Of a stretch of DNA of 64,000 bases, positions 22,400 through 32,479 are shown piece after piece (within the stretch, counting starts at the first letter, position 1; each line of letters opens with the position of its first letter). The DNA is from Dipteris shenzhenensis. Lineage: Eukaryota > Polypodiophyta > Polypodiopsida > Gleicheniales. The stretch is taken from assembly GCA_047967505.1 (NCBI GenBank), contig CM106540.1. One strand, 5' to 3'. The notes under the pieces were generated by a model. It had not been told where the DNA came from, ran no database searches, and saw nothing but the letters and a program-made list of their open reading frames with translations. The position numbers were made by a program, and so were the translations under genes.

Positions 22400-23165
22400 A
22401 TATCAATGACAATAGAAGCTTGCAAGTCTTCTCTTTTGCAAGTAGTTGTTTGACAAAAAAGTAGTAACCAATCATTCGGTTGATCCCTGGATAAGGCCCT
22501 AAATGAGGGGCAGCAGGTGCCCTTTCATCTTTTTTAGGCACTGATCTTTTTTCAAGATGTTGTAAAGGAAGTGCCTGTAGATTTGTTGTTTCGAGAGTTG
22601 TCCTAAGAGGTTGTAATAGGTGATTCACAGCCTCAATGTTTCAAGGAAGGGTGAATGTCTCGAAATGGGCATTCTTCCAGTATATGTGTCTGTCGTGTGC
22701 TCTCAGAGGTATGCTGTAAGCGGGGGTTTCACAGGGGGCATTTCAAGAACGGTGCATCTTTTAGATGCACACAATACTCAGTAAAGTTGCATTTACCTGG
22801 TTATTTGGACTCTAAGAAGAAGCTTCTTGTGCAAAGTCATTCAATAGAAGAGGTTGTACTTGAGGACTGTTGTGCCCTGCTACACTCTTGTAGTTCCTTT
22901 CTTTCAGCAGAGAGTTTGTTTTCTTTCCAAGAGAAAGGAACTTTAATTTATGCTTGAAATAAATCACCATACAAGTCAGCAAAAACCAGAAAAGCGGTGC
23001 TGACCATGGGAAAAAGAAAAGGGCTGGTCGTTGCCATAAAGGGCCACCCTGTCTCCAGAGAACCCAGCACACTGAGTTTTCTTTCTGGTGTACACTCCCT
23101 TAAGACCATTCATCAATTGCTTTTTCATCTCATATATCACAGGTGGTCTGATGCAACTGAGGGTA
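22400..23165 (+). repeat. Dispersed direct repeat, copy A
   Basis: Shares an ordered series of phrases with 29225-29885: ttgatccctg, agcagcaggtgccctt, gtttcaaga-aagg, tttcacagggggcatt, cacacaata-tca-taaagtt and catctcatat-tcacaggtg-tctgatg. The copies are clearly diverged. No protein family is evident. The two copies bracket a LINE and a Copia. Confidence 0.7.
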
Positions 23166-23244
23166 ACGGGCAAGGGGCTTGGAATACTCTCTCGTTAACT
23201 GTGCCCATATCAATTAATGAAGTGCAGAAGGGTGGAATGCTGAC

Positions 23245-23246
<2 letters not shown>

Positions 23247-23285
<39 letters not shown>
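23247..23285 (+). repeat. (GA)n microsatellite, tail of minus-strand LINE
   Basis: An uninterrupted run of about 19 GA units. On the minus strand it is (TC)n directly after a LINE-type 3' end (gcggacgttaatacgtac), so it serves as the LINE tail. Confidence 0.95.
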
Positions 23286-23288
<3 letters not shown>

Positions 23289-25095
23289 GTATTAACGTCC
23301 GCAAGAGGCCTTGTGGGCTTATGGGACAAAGTGCACAAAGACCAAATTCATACAAGCCTCAATGGGCTGGAGCAAAGGGCGCGCTAGGGCCCTTGCTGAG
23401 TACTAATCTATATTGATTAGAGAGAGAATTTATTATCGTCCTCGGGGGGCCAAAAATGACCCTTGGGACCTAACCATCAGTACAAAATCTCCTCCGATGT
23501 GTAGGGGTCAAGAATTTTCAAGTTCTTGACGGTACAAAAGTAGACGGGTGACAAAAGATCCCAATGTTGCCGGAGGGCAGTGGTGAGAACTGATGAGAGT
23601 TGAGTGGTGTCTACTGCTGGTAGTCGTCCCTGATATGTGTATATCTGGGGCATTGTAGGGCTACATGTGCCTCTGTCTCGACTGTCTGTGAATCACAGAA
23701 TCTGCAAACTCTGGCGTGTCGTGGCAAATTCAGCCAAGCTCCTTTCTCTATTGCCAAGGGGTGTGATCGTGTGCGGAATCTGGCAATATTCCTGCGATAG
23801 GGAAGAGGGATGGGAGTGCTGATGTATGGCTGAGCAGAGGCATCTGATGTCATGAATGATGACCAGCATAGGGGGTTTATTTGATCTTGGTAGTATTCTA
23901 ACTTTGTCTTCTTTTTTGCTGTCAACCATTGAGCTTGTAGGGTGCATAGTAAGGACAACTGGAATTCTTGTAGATTGACCTTTCCAGGTGGCATAGTCAA
24001 GTATGATTCCACTTTCCATCTGCTGAACCATTTCCTTATGTTTGTCCCCCATCCTGTACAGATGATCTTGCTTTTATGGTTTTTTTGAAGTTTCATACTT
24101 GTTGTCCATGCTTTGTGTCGTAATCTGTCTGTTGGCATTTGTTGCACGTCCACTAGATACTGCATCACTCTGATCAGCGCATGAAACTCAATTGGCCTCC
24201 TGCCCGTTTCCAATAGGAGCACTGAGTAAGGGGTAGTAGCCTTGACTCCTAGATGTCGTCGTAGGAATGCTTTCTGCATTTTTTCAATCTCATTCCATGT
24301 GGATGGAGAGATGCTGCCTCCCCATACTTCTACTCCGTATATTACTGTTTGAACTACATATGCATCAAACAACATATTCCGGATCTTCCAGTTCCGGGTG
24401 TCAGTGTGCCTACTGTCATTTTGAAATCGATAGTATTTTCCCCAACCTGTATCCAACCTTCTTTGTGCACATTGCCATCATCTGTGGTTGGCTGGTATGT
24501 CGATTCCCAAGTGTTTAAAGGTATTGACATATTCAATTGGCTGCTCCTCAAAGATGATAACAGGAGGATGTTCAAGTTGGGTGGTGCATACTGCCATCAT
24601 TTGGGTTTTGGTGACAGTAAACTCGCAGCCCACTTTCATTGCAAAAGACCTGAAGTGTTTGTAGTAGTTGATGCATGGAATCAAGGTCATAGGCAAAAAG
24701 AACCACATCATCTGCATATAGAAGCAACATTATTGTCCATAGCCCTAGCTTGGGTCCTTGTAGCCCTTCTTCTCCTGCAAAGTCATTTATGAGTTCTTCT
24801 AACTTGTCAATGCAGATTCCAAATAGTGTAGGTGAGAGAGGATAGCCTTGTTTTACCCCCATATTACTTTGAAATGCAGCTGACAGTCCATGCTCTTGTT
24901 TTAGTCTGCATAATACTTTCTCGTATGTTTGGGAGATGCCTACCCTTAATGCCAAGGGGACTATGAGGTCTTGCATTCTTTTCCATAGGCCCCCTCTCGG
25001 GACTGTATCAAATGCCTTCTTAAAATCTACAAAACAGCACAAAAGAGTTTTTCCTTTTAGTCTGCTTTCATCCATGAGTACTCTTAATGGACCAG
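23286..25095 (-). mobile_element. Non-L1 LINE, 5'-truncated, with microsatellite-tailed 3' UTR (LINE-A)
   Basis: Minus strand from about 25095, where it starts inside the reverse transcriptase, to the TC tail at 23285. The 3' UTR contains two LINE-end-like modules. The first ends ggacgataataaattctctctc near 23420. The second begins tactcagcaagggccctagc at about 23404 and ends at the TC run. The same two modules in the same order follow the LINE at 58-60 kb. It was inserted into, or lies against, the Copia gag-protease at 25118. Confidence 0.75.
23611..25095 (-). pseudogene. LINE-A reverse transcriptase and C-terminal zinc-knuckle domain
   Basis: The frame at 25075-24572 has LLCCFVDFKKAFDTVPRGGL (catalytic Asp), GVKQGYPLSPTLFGICIDKL and LLLYADDVVLFAYD (the YADD catalytic pair). 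A frameshift near 24590 leads to the 24456-23611 frame: YVVQTVIYGVEVWGG, EIEKMQKAFLRRHLGV, then the C-terminal CRFCDSQTVETEAHVALQCP finger (C-x2-C-x9-H-x4-C). The VDF-KAFDTV and SPTLFG-ID blocks match the LINE at 58 kb and differ from plant L1. The enzyme copies LINE RNA at a nicked target. The 5' truncation removes the endonuclease. Confidence 0.88.
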
Positions 25096-25117
25096 ATGAT
25101 CTGCAGTCCTATGCTCT

Positions 25118-27439
25118 TTACGGAAGCTTGATAAAGTACAGACCATTAGGTTGAGCATCACCTCGAGCTAGAAGGAGTCCCGAGGACTCATCTATGATGT
25201 CAACATGCATCTTTGTAAATAGCACTGTGCGACCAAGGAGGCAAAGTTGATGAACATAAAGAAGATTGACCCCTAATTGGGGGACATAAAACACTTGATC
25301 CAATTGAGCAAGATTGGGACCTTTGTCAGTATCAAAAGTTATTGAACCAACACCATGAATAGTAGCAACAGAGTTATTGCCACAACGAACTCCCCCTGTT
25401 GCCGGTTGGCGAGAAATGAAGAGATCAGGATGAGGGGTCATATGATGAGTGGCTCCACTATCCACAATCCAAGAAGATTTAGAGCCACATGGAAGAGTAT
25501 GAAAAGCTGACTCAGATAAGGGAGAGGAGGAGTCAAGCTCGGTGATATGGATCAAGGCTTGAGAAGTGAAGTCTAGAGGATCTCCGGTGGACCAGTCAGA
25601 TAGACCTTTAGGAGTTATAAAGGGAGGAGATGGAGTGAAGTGATTAGTGACATGGCCCTGGGGTCTCCAGAGACCAGTGTTCGAAGGAGGAGGAGGAGGA
25701 GGAGGACCACCCCTAGGACGCCAACGAGGTGGCTGAGGAGTCGTGGTAGGGGGCTGTGGAGTCCAACGGGGTGGTTGAGGAGTCATGGTGGGAGGCTGAG
25801 AAAGAAGGCCTTTGGCTTTGGAGCGACATTCATCGTCAATATGCCCAACTCTCTGGCAATGTTTACAAAACCTATTCTTTTTGGGAAGGGAGTGCCAGGC
25901 GGGTTTACTACTAGAGGGGTTAGGAGTAGGAGAGGGCTTTCCGGAGCTAGGTTGATCTTTTGGAATCCCGGAGAGAAGAGCCTCCTCTGAAGTAGGAATG
26001 CTATGTTTTTGGTGGACCTGAGAGTAAAGACGAGCATAACGCAAAAGTTGACATTCAAACTCATAAAAAGTAGGAAGAGAAGGTTGAGAAATGATTTGTT
26101 GCATAAAATTGAAATACTTGGGCGGAAGTTTATTTAAAAAGAAAGTAACTTGGTCATCCTCGGATTTGGGAGGACCAGTTGTGGCAAATTCAGCAACTAA
26201 CCGCCGGTAATCTGCTAGTTTAACCTTGAGATCATCGTTAGCAAGAATCTGGAATTGTTGGAGATCATGGTCAAGATTGATGCGACGAGTACGATCTCAA
26301 GCTGCATAGCGGTCAGTGAGATGTGCCCATCGCTCAGAGGCAAGATCAGAATGCTGTAATTGAGAGTGAAATTCAGGTAAAAGACCTTGCATAATTTCAA
26401 CAATGGCAGTGGCATTACGATGTCGCCTCGAACGAACTACCTGAGGAGGATAAACATGAGGATCAGGTGGCGATTCGGTACCTTGAACGAGTTCCCATAG
26501 GTCTTGAGAATCAAGCACATGGCGCATAAGATTTGACCATGTGGTATAATTAGACCCGTTAAAACGAGTCATATCAGTGAAAGCATGTTTGGCTGTTGCA
26601 GAGACAGGGTGAGGGGAAGAAAGAGAATGATAGGGAGAAGCAACCGATGGAGGCAGAAGAGAATTTGGAATAGTAGCAGAGTGAGAAGAAGGGAGAGGTG
26701 GCATCACCGGAGGAATAAAAGAATTTGGAAAAGGTCCTGAGGGGGAGGGATGAATATGAGAGGCGGGATAAGACATGAGAGGTGAAAAAGAGGCAGCGGG
26801 AGAGATAGAGGGAAATAAACTATAGGAATCCAGTGGCATGGGAGAAGGAGGAGGATGAGAAACCACTGGAGGAAAGATGGCAGCGGAAGAGATGAGAGGG
26901 ATGGGAGGGAGGGAAGAATGTGAACCGAAAGCAAACTCATTGTCAGACGCATTTCTCCTTTCTCGTCTGCGAGTGTTCACATGCATGTATGGATCTGAGT
27001 TCTCGTGATTACTTGTTCCTATGCCTTGCATAACAGAAGGGGTTGCACTAAGGGAATAGGGCATCATACCTTGCACTGATTCTTGTGGAATAGGCACTGT
27101 CGAATAATCCAATGTTCTCATGCCGGCCTGTCCTCTTTCGTCAGGGGATACTTGTTCTTCGTTGGCACCGAACTTGAGATGTTGCTCAGCTTCTTCTGAG
27201 TTGAATAGAGGTCCTTGTTGACGTATTGGAGAGAACCGTGGAGAGGTAGAGGCACGAGGTGTGCGGGTACCTGCTTCAAGTTCCTTCCATTTCTGGAATT
27301 CAGCAAATTCTTTAAAGAGTTTGGAGAGGTATTCATCACCTTCAATCCTAGCAGACTCTCTCTCGACATATGTCGAAGGTGATGGTTGAATAGAGGTTGA
27401 TTCAGGCTGAGATCGCTTCGGGGAAGAGGGAGAAGACAT
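25118..27439 (-). pseudogene. Copia gag-protease, near-intact with one stop (Copia-1)
   Basis: Minus strand, from a likely ATG at 27439 (MSSPSSPKRSQPES). A Ser/Pro-rich N-terminus of about 250 residues precedes the Gag core TDMTRFNGSNYTTWSNLMR and LWELVQGTE. A TGA after LTDRYAA (about 26296) interrupts a frame that continues DRTRRINLDHDL; CGA to TGA would explain it. Next come the zinc knuckle CKHCQRVGHIDDEC (about 25850), a Pro-rich spacer with TPQPP repeats, and the protease WIVDSGATHHMT (about 25460) with its active Asp-Ser-Gly. The frame ends GLYFIKLP, the start of the GAG-pre-integrase domain. Integrase and reverse transcriptase are missing where LINE-A begins. Confidence 0.88.
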
Positions 27440-27500
27440 CTTCAGGTGATGATTTATCTTCCAAGCTTTCCAGATCAAGGCTCAGGTGTCGATTGGCACA

Positions 27501-27516
27501 CCTGGCTTTGATACCA
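27501..27516 (-). other. Primer-binding site of Copia-1
   Basis: On the minus strand, tggtatcaaagccagg, one change from the Met tRNA type site tggtatcagagccagg. It lies 62 bases before the gag start and fixes the LTR edge at 27517. Confidence 0.85.
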
Positions 27517-27739
27517 TATAAAGAAAATACTTGGAGACAAATAAAACAATACTGAAGACAATTAATGGCTGAAGAAGATATATATATCACAAACGGAACT
27601 CAGTACAAGTGAAGATATGAGAGAAGCTCTGGAGGAAACAAACGTCAGTCCTGACAACTGTAGTGGACTTCTGCACTAGCTCCACAAGTTGGAACTGAAC
27701 CAAATCTGAGACAGCAAACTGATGCAGGGGTTGCTGCAG

Positions 27740-28060
27740 ATTTGGAATAGAAAGAACATAATCTGGAGTGGAAGTTGGAGGTAGATCTGGAGCAGAAGTT
27801 GAGGGCAGATCTTGGAGCAGGAGTTGGGACAGATCTGAAGCTAAAAGAAGGCAGATCTGGAGCAGAAATTGGAGCAGATCTGATGCAGAAAGGAGGGCAG
27901 AACTGAAGCAGAAAGGAAGGCTGATCTGGAGCAGAAAAGAGGGCAGATCTGGAGCTGAAAGGGGGACAGATCTGGAGCAGAAAGGAGGACAGATCTGGAG
28001 CAGAAAGGAGGGGCAGATCTGGGGCAGAAAAGAGGGCAAATCTGGAGCAGAAAGGAGGAC
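27740..28060 (-). repeat. Degenerate minisatellite in the Copia-1 LTR/leader
   Basis: Repeats of roughly 21-24 bases around cagatctggagcagaaagg, with substitutions and length changes. Open frames on both strands here are by-products of the repeat and are not called as genes. Confidence 0.85.
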
Positions 28061-28167
28061 AGCAGAGGAGGCAGCTAGGAGGCAGCCAGGAGGCAGAAGT
28101 GGCTCAGGGTGTGCAGGAACCTCTGGAGCTGGAAGAGAGAAGATGATTGAATACCTAGCCCCCCCCC

Positions 28168-28176
28168 TTTTAAATA
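28168..28176 (-). promoter_or_regulatory. TATA box of the Copia-1 LTR
   Basis: tatttaaaa on the minus strand, between the palindrome cluster upstream and the minisatellite downstream. The same layout occurs in two other Copia LTR regions of this window. Confidence 0.6.
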
Positions 28177-28192
28177 GGAAGGGGCTTTAAGT

Positions 28193-28275
28193 CGGTCAAC
28201 CAACAGGTTGACCGACCTGGTCAGATTTGACCGACCAGGTCAATCTGGTCAGCCAGATCTGGTCAGGCCAGAAAA
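28193..28275 (-). promoter_or_regulatory. GGTTGACC/GGTCGGTC palindrome cluster upstream of TATA
   Basis: Overlapping inverted copies of ggtcaacc, ggttgacc, gaccgacc and ggtcag lie within about 80 bases, just upstream of the TATA on the minus strand. Such clusters may bind dimeric factors (the TTGAC core resembles a W-box); that function is inference. Confidence 0.5.
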
Positions 28276-28570
28276 AAAACTTTTTTAAATAATTTTTTTA
28301 TTTTGTTTAACCTCTGAACCGGGGCTTTTGACAGTTCTTTGGTTGTGGATTTTGCCTCCGATTTGGGGTTTCTTTGACAGGATTTGGAGAGGCACCAGTG
28401 GTGTTTGTACTTGTTTATCTTGTCCTGGAGAATTGGAGATTGCCTGGCTTAACACTACCTACTGTCTTCATTGCTACTGTTGGGGCCTGGCAATCAAACA
28501 CCCCTATGTATATATGTTCTTATTTGTTGAAGAGGGCATGCTGAGGCTAGGAAGCGATCCATGGCCGAGG

Positions 28571-28930
28571 CTATTGCTGAGGCTGTACTGTAGAGGCTAT
28601 GGCTAATTTGTCCCCATGAAAACTAGAGGCTATGGTCTCTGCTGCTGCTGCTGCTACTGTGCCTGCTGCTGAGAGAGCTGGGTGGGATTCTTGGACTGCT
28701 GCAGGGCTATCTGGAGCTGCTGCGTGGACTGCATCGACTGTTGCTGAAGGTACTGCTGCTGATGCTGTTGCTACTGGGCATACTGCTGGAGGTGGAGCCA
28801 CCACTGGAGGGACTGCTGCTGCTGCTGGAGGGAAACCTGGAGGGACTGCTGCTTCACTGGGAGATGTGATAAATAGGAATATGGGAATGGCTGTGTTTAT
28901 AGGAATAGGGCTGCCTACTGGTTGACCCAG
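28571..28930 (-). repeat. CTG/CAG-rich low-complexity region
   Basis: Interrupted ctg triplets on the plus strand from 28636 to 28850. On the minus strand a TATA-like tatttatcac at about 28870 precedes the repeat. This copies the TATA-then-repeat arrangement of the Copia-1 LTR and may be a related LTR. The Ala-rich open frames on both strands follow from the triplet repeat. Confidence 0.5.
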
Positions 28931-29224
28931 TCTAGAACTGACGCGCCTGGACCTGATGACTGCTGACTGTGACACCAGCCTAACATGGCAGTCTGCTGAC
29001 GTGCCATGTGTCCTGTGCCTATCTCTGCTGCCTGCCTGCAGAATTCCTTCCTTCTGTTGCTGACTGTGCAGACCTGCTCTGTTGTACTTCCATGGGCTGC
29101 AGGGCTGCCAGCAAGACAGTCATGCCATGGGCTACATGGCATTCAGAGTACACCCATTTTGCCATTGTGCGATGTAAGATATGGGTTAGTTGGCCCTACA
29201 AGAGCAAATGCCTCTACGAGCATC

Positions 29225-29885
29225 TTGTCTTGGGTTGTCATGCTGTAGTCTCTTTTAATGACTATCCACTAGCCATTCCTCTTTTGCATGTAGCATTTTC
29301 ACAGAAAAGTATACCCAACCTTTCTGCTGATCCCTGATCAAGGCATCCTAAGTGATTAGCAGCAGGTGCCCTTAATTTCTTCAAAGACTTCATCTTTTTC
29401 AATCGGATGGAAAGAAAGCGCCTGGAGATTCTTTGTTTCAATATCTGTCCAAATAAATGGCAATAGGGTGTTGTATCCATAGCCTTACTGTTTCAAGAAA
29501 GGATTAAGGTCTCAAAATGGGAGTTTATTTGCTCAGCCGTGTATGCTCTCAAAGCCTTGCTGTGAGCATGTTTGACAGGGATTTCACAGAGGGCATTCCC
29601 AAAAATGATGCATGTAGCCTTGCCTTTTAGGCACACACAATATATTCAATAAAGTTATATCCACCTGACTATTATGGGCTCTTATAAGTAAATTCTAATG
29701 CAAGTCATCCAACATGGAGGTCATAGTTGTGGATTGTTGTGGCCTGCTATATTCCGGTAGTTCTTTTCTTTGAGCACTAAGTGGTTTTCTTTGTGCGCTA
29801 TCTATTGAATTTCTATCGATTGCCTCGTCTATATAGTTATCTCATATCTCACAGGTGATCTGATGAACTAGAGTCCAGTCCTCTG
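29225..29885 (+). repeat. Dispersed direct repeat, copy B
   Basis: Partner of 22400-23165 in the same orientation; see that entry for shared phrases. It ends with tatctcatatctcacaggtgatctgatg, after which the two copies no longer match. Confidence 0.7.
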
Positions 29886-30253
29886 CCATTGTGTGATTAA
29901 CGTTTGAGGTGATGGGCCTTGTGACAGCAATAGTTGGCTGAGGCAAAATACATTAGAAAGTAGGACAATCATTTATCACTATCGTTTCCAAATCAGGAAT
30001 TGGAACAAAATATTTGACATGGTTCGACGGCCATAGACAATAATTAATGAGGGTATGGATTCAACATTAGTTAGAGCGGTTTGGTAGTTGAGTGTAGTTA
30101 CTTGTCGAGAAGCTTTGTCAAGGCTACATGTTAAGTGCACCAAGAAGCTCCATAATGCTGGCATGAGGAAGCTAGAACTCCCTGAGGTATCAGAAATTTT
30201 CATGTTGAAAGGAATGATGAGTCATTAAAAGTGAAAATGGCATGGGGCACCAA
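29886..30253. other. Unassigned
   Basis: A 74-codon minus-strand open stretch (30203-29979) has no family resemblance. Nothing else is visible. Confidence 0.3.
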
Positions 30254-30528
30254 GACAGAATACTTGTTTAGGGTATTTGCTATTGCAAGGCCGTCTGACG
30301 GAAACAGGGGCGGAGAGCAGAGTATGGGTTGAGGAGAACATGAAGAGTCTCTAGGAACTGTTGTTACTAGAGTGAACAGAGTAGTACAATATTCAAGGTT
30401 ATGTACACTCATCCCAAAATGAACCAAAATAAAAGCCCTAACTAGTCCTAGGTTAAAAAACCCCTAACCGGTGATAAAAATGCCCCCAGGGTAAATTGTC
30501 CACACTAACCCAGTACTAACTTCTTACA
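30254..30528 (-). repeat. Probable 3' LTR of Copia-3
   Basis: On the minus strand, a polypurine tract (tacaggggggattt, about 30529-30542) is followed by tgtaagaagttagtactg, a plausible LTR start. It sits just after the RNase H end of the Copia pol. The lower end is a guess and no 5' partner was found. Confidence 0.45.
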
Positions 30529-30542
30529 AATCCCCCCTGTAG

Positions 30543-31300
30543 TGATAGTATGTATCAAAGTAAACCTAAAACTTGCGGAAAGCTTCAAACTTTTGTCAGG
30601 GGAAAGCCTCATGTTCATATTAACAATATTCTGATGTGTAGGACAATAGATCAAGCCCGTCTCTTTTGTATGCAATCTCTCTTTGACATAGTGATAAGAT
30701 ATTTCAACGTGTATCATACAGGCATGAAACACATGATTTTGTGCCACTGGAATAGCACTTTGATTGATGGCTGCAAACTACCACAAAGATCTGCCATCAA
30801 TCTTTTTGGCACTGGCAGTGGACACGCATCACTTCCTCACACCCTGCTCTGGGAGGAGGAAGCGTAGGTTGGATCTTTCTTGCTCAACCAAGAAATGCAC
30901 CATTCGTGAAGTGTCTGGTATCGTAAGCACTAGTCCAATCTGAATCATGCAACTCAGAGTCATCCCTCGGCATAAACATACCAAGAGATTGAGTACTTTG
31001 CAAATACCATAGCACTTACAACACGCTAAACGGCACTCCAATGATGTGTCATTGGCTGTGCATATACCTGCCCAATTGGGATACATAACTGAATATTTGG
31101 ATGGGTATTGCAGAGATAAATGAGGCATCCAACAGCCTAATTGCATGTAACAGCATCCAATGGTTCACCTGTTTCATGCATGGACAGCCTTAGCCCTAGC
31201 TCTATTAGAGTAGAAATGGGCTTGCAGTCTTGAAAGTTGAAAATAAGACTGTTTGAGAATGTGGAAGAAGTACATTTGGGCATCAAAACAGTGTATGTGA
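30543..31300 (-). pseudogene. Copia-3 reverse transcriptase C-terminus and RNase H
   Basis: Minus strand, shifting frames. CKPISTLIELGLRLS (about 31190) is followed by GCLIYLCNTHPNIQL (31110) and DSDWTSAYDTRHFT (30940), then NHVFHACMIHVEISYHYVKE and ETGLIYCPTHQNI (30740-30600). These are the ordered Copia blocks after the YVDD domain. RNase H removes the RNA template during replication. At least three frameshifts are needed. The block before this, the reverse-transcriptase core, is found next door on the opposite strand. Confidence 0.8.
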
Positions 31301-31310
31301 GAAGTGTATC

Positions 31311-31663
31311 TCATTGGGGACTTGCATGAAGAAATGTATGCGAACCAGCTTGTTGCTTTCAAAAAGACTAAGAATGCAAGCTGAATAAGGCAAGTTATGG
31401 ACTCAAACAAGCCCTTATGGGCTTGGTATAAGAAGATCCATACGTATTTGACCAATCAGGGTTTACAGAATAGTCCAACTGAAAGTACCCTTTGCCATTC
31501 TTTATGTGGATGATATGCTGCACAGGCATAAGTGGAGAAAATTGCAGATTTCAAGACCGAGATCTTGAATCTTCATTTTAAGAGGAATGATCTAGGGCTA
31601 CTGTACTACTATTTGGGCATCCAATTTATGCCATCATATGAAGGCAAAATGAGTAGCCAATGA
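31311..31663 (+). pseudogene. Copia-3 reverse-transcriptase core, inverted in place
   Basis: The plus strand reads GDLHEEMYANQ, AWYKKIHTYLTNQGLQ, PFAILYVDDMLHT (catalytic YVDD), then KIADFKTEILNLHFKRNDLG and LLYYYLGIQF. The flanking parts of the same domain (31690-31790 and 31300-31190) are on the minus strand. Flipping only this block restores the normal order. Its ends are tcattgg (31311-31317) and ccaatga (31657-31663), a perfect 7-base inverted repeat. Confidence 0.85.
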
Positions 31664-31689
31664 AACAACACATCTGAGGGTGGTCACCT

Positions 31690-32420
31690 TGGAAGTGGGG
31701 CAAATGTTTATAGTCTATCCCTTTTTTCTGAGAATACCCTTCGGCAACTAACCTTGCCTGTACGTGTCGATTGCACCATTAGATATTCTCTTTATCTTGT
31801 TTTTTAGATAGAATCCATGGCTCTCATCAAATGCTCAGTGTCTTGTGCATCCTCAAAGTTGCCACGTTCTGCTATATCATAGAGTGAACTCATCAGGTTG
31901 TATCAGCTAGTGTCCTCTCCCTATCCCTCTTGAACCAGCCCTTGTCCTACTAGAAAGAGCGGCTGAAAGTCTGCTGTTTCGCAGAGTTTGAATCAGCCAC
32001 TTGGGGACTGTTTGAGCTTCTTGTGAAGCAGCTCTCTACTCTGACAATCTCTTCAACATCATCGTGTGCCGATCCTGGACTTGATTGGGAGCATCCAAAA
32101 GCTGTTGTGGATTAGCATGTGTAGGCCGTAATTGCTGTTCTTTCTACTGGCTGTTCTGAGGTGCCCTTAGTGGAAACAACCTTCAAATAAATATTGACAA
32201 TGTGTATGCACCTCTCTATCAAACTCAATCAAATCATTGTCTAGTCTGAGTTGTTTGGATAAAAGCATATCTACTAACAAAAATCTTCTTAGTCTGAGGA
32301 TTGTAGAGGTGGTAGGCTTTGCTTTCATTGTTGTAGTGAACAAAAATGCATGTAATGGCCTTATTATCCAGCTTGTTTCTCAACTATGTAGGCTGTAGGC
32401 ACATGTGCATAGACTGTGCA
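31690..32420 (-). pseudogene. Copia-3 integrase C-terminal part and start of reverse transcriptase
   Basis: The minus strand at 32400-32250 gives KLDNKAITCIFVHYNNESKA and YHLYNPQTKKIFVS, the part after the integrase core. At 31790-31690 it gives GAIDTYRQG and CPTSKVTTLRC, the start of the Copia reverse transcriptase. The intervening linker is riddled with stops. The integrase catalytic core is absent because the next segment upstream is Gag. Confidence 0.7.
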
Positions 32421-32479
32421 ACCAATCCCTGTGAAGTCGTCCTTGTCAGGCTGGACCTGCATATCTAATTTTTCTTGCA

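Larger units (their letters stand above)
27517..28290 (-). repeat. 5' LTR of Copia-1 (start not fixed)
   Basis: Reads on the minus strand from at least 28290 to the primer-binding site. It contains a gacc/ggtc palindrome cluster (28193-28275), a TATA box (28168-28176) and a long degenerate minisatellite (27740-28060) in the transcribed part. No partner LTR is present because the element is cut at 25.1 kb. The upstream end could lie beyond 28290. Confidence 0.6.

Noticed and set aside
23137-23416. Open frames across the GA microsatellite on both strands
   Set aside because: Arg-Glu or Leu-Ser runs come from the dinucleotide repeat. The flanks are LINE 3' UTR and repeat copy A.
27768-28190. 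A 140-codon open frame rich in Gly, Arg, Ser and Glu on the plus strand, and the matching 150-codon frame on the minus strand
   Set aside because: Both are translations of the minisatellite around cagatctggagcagaaagg, with periodic residues and no gene signals.
28632-28925. Ala/Gly-rich open frames on both strands
   Set aside because: They follow from interrupted CTG triplets. Both strands are open for the same reason, and the plus-strand frame opposes the surrounding Copia features.
22400-29885. The idea that the two bracketing repeats are LTRs of Copia-1
   Set aside because: Copia-1 has a primer-binding site at 27501-27516, so its 5' LTR must start at 27517. The repeat at 29225 is too far away and the repeats read in the opposite sense.
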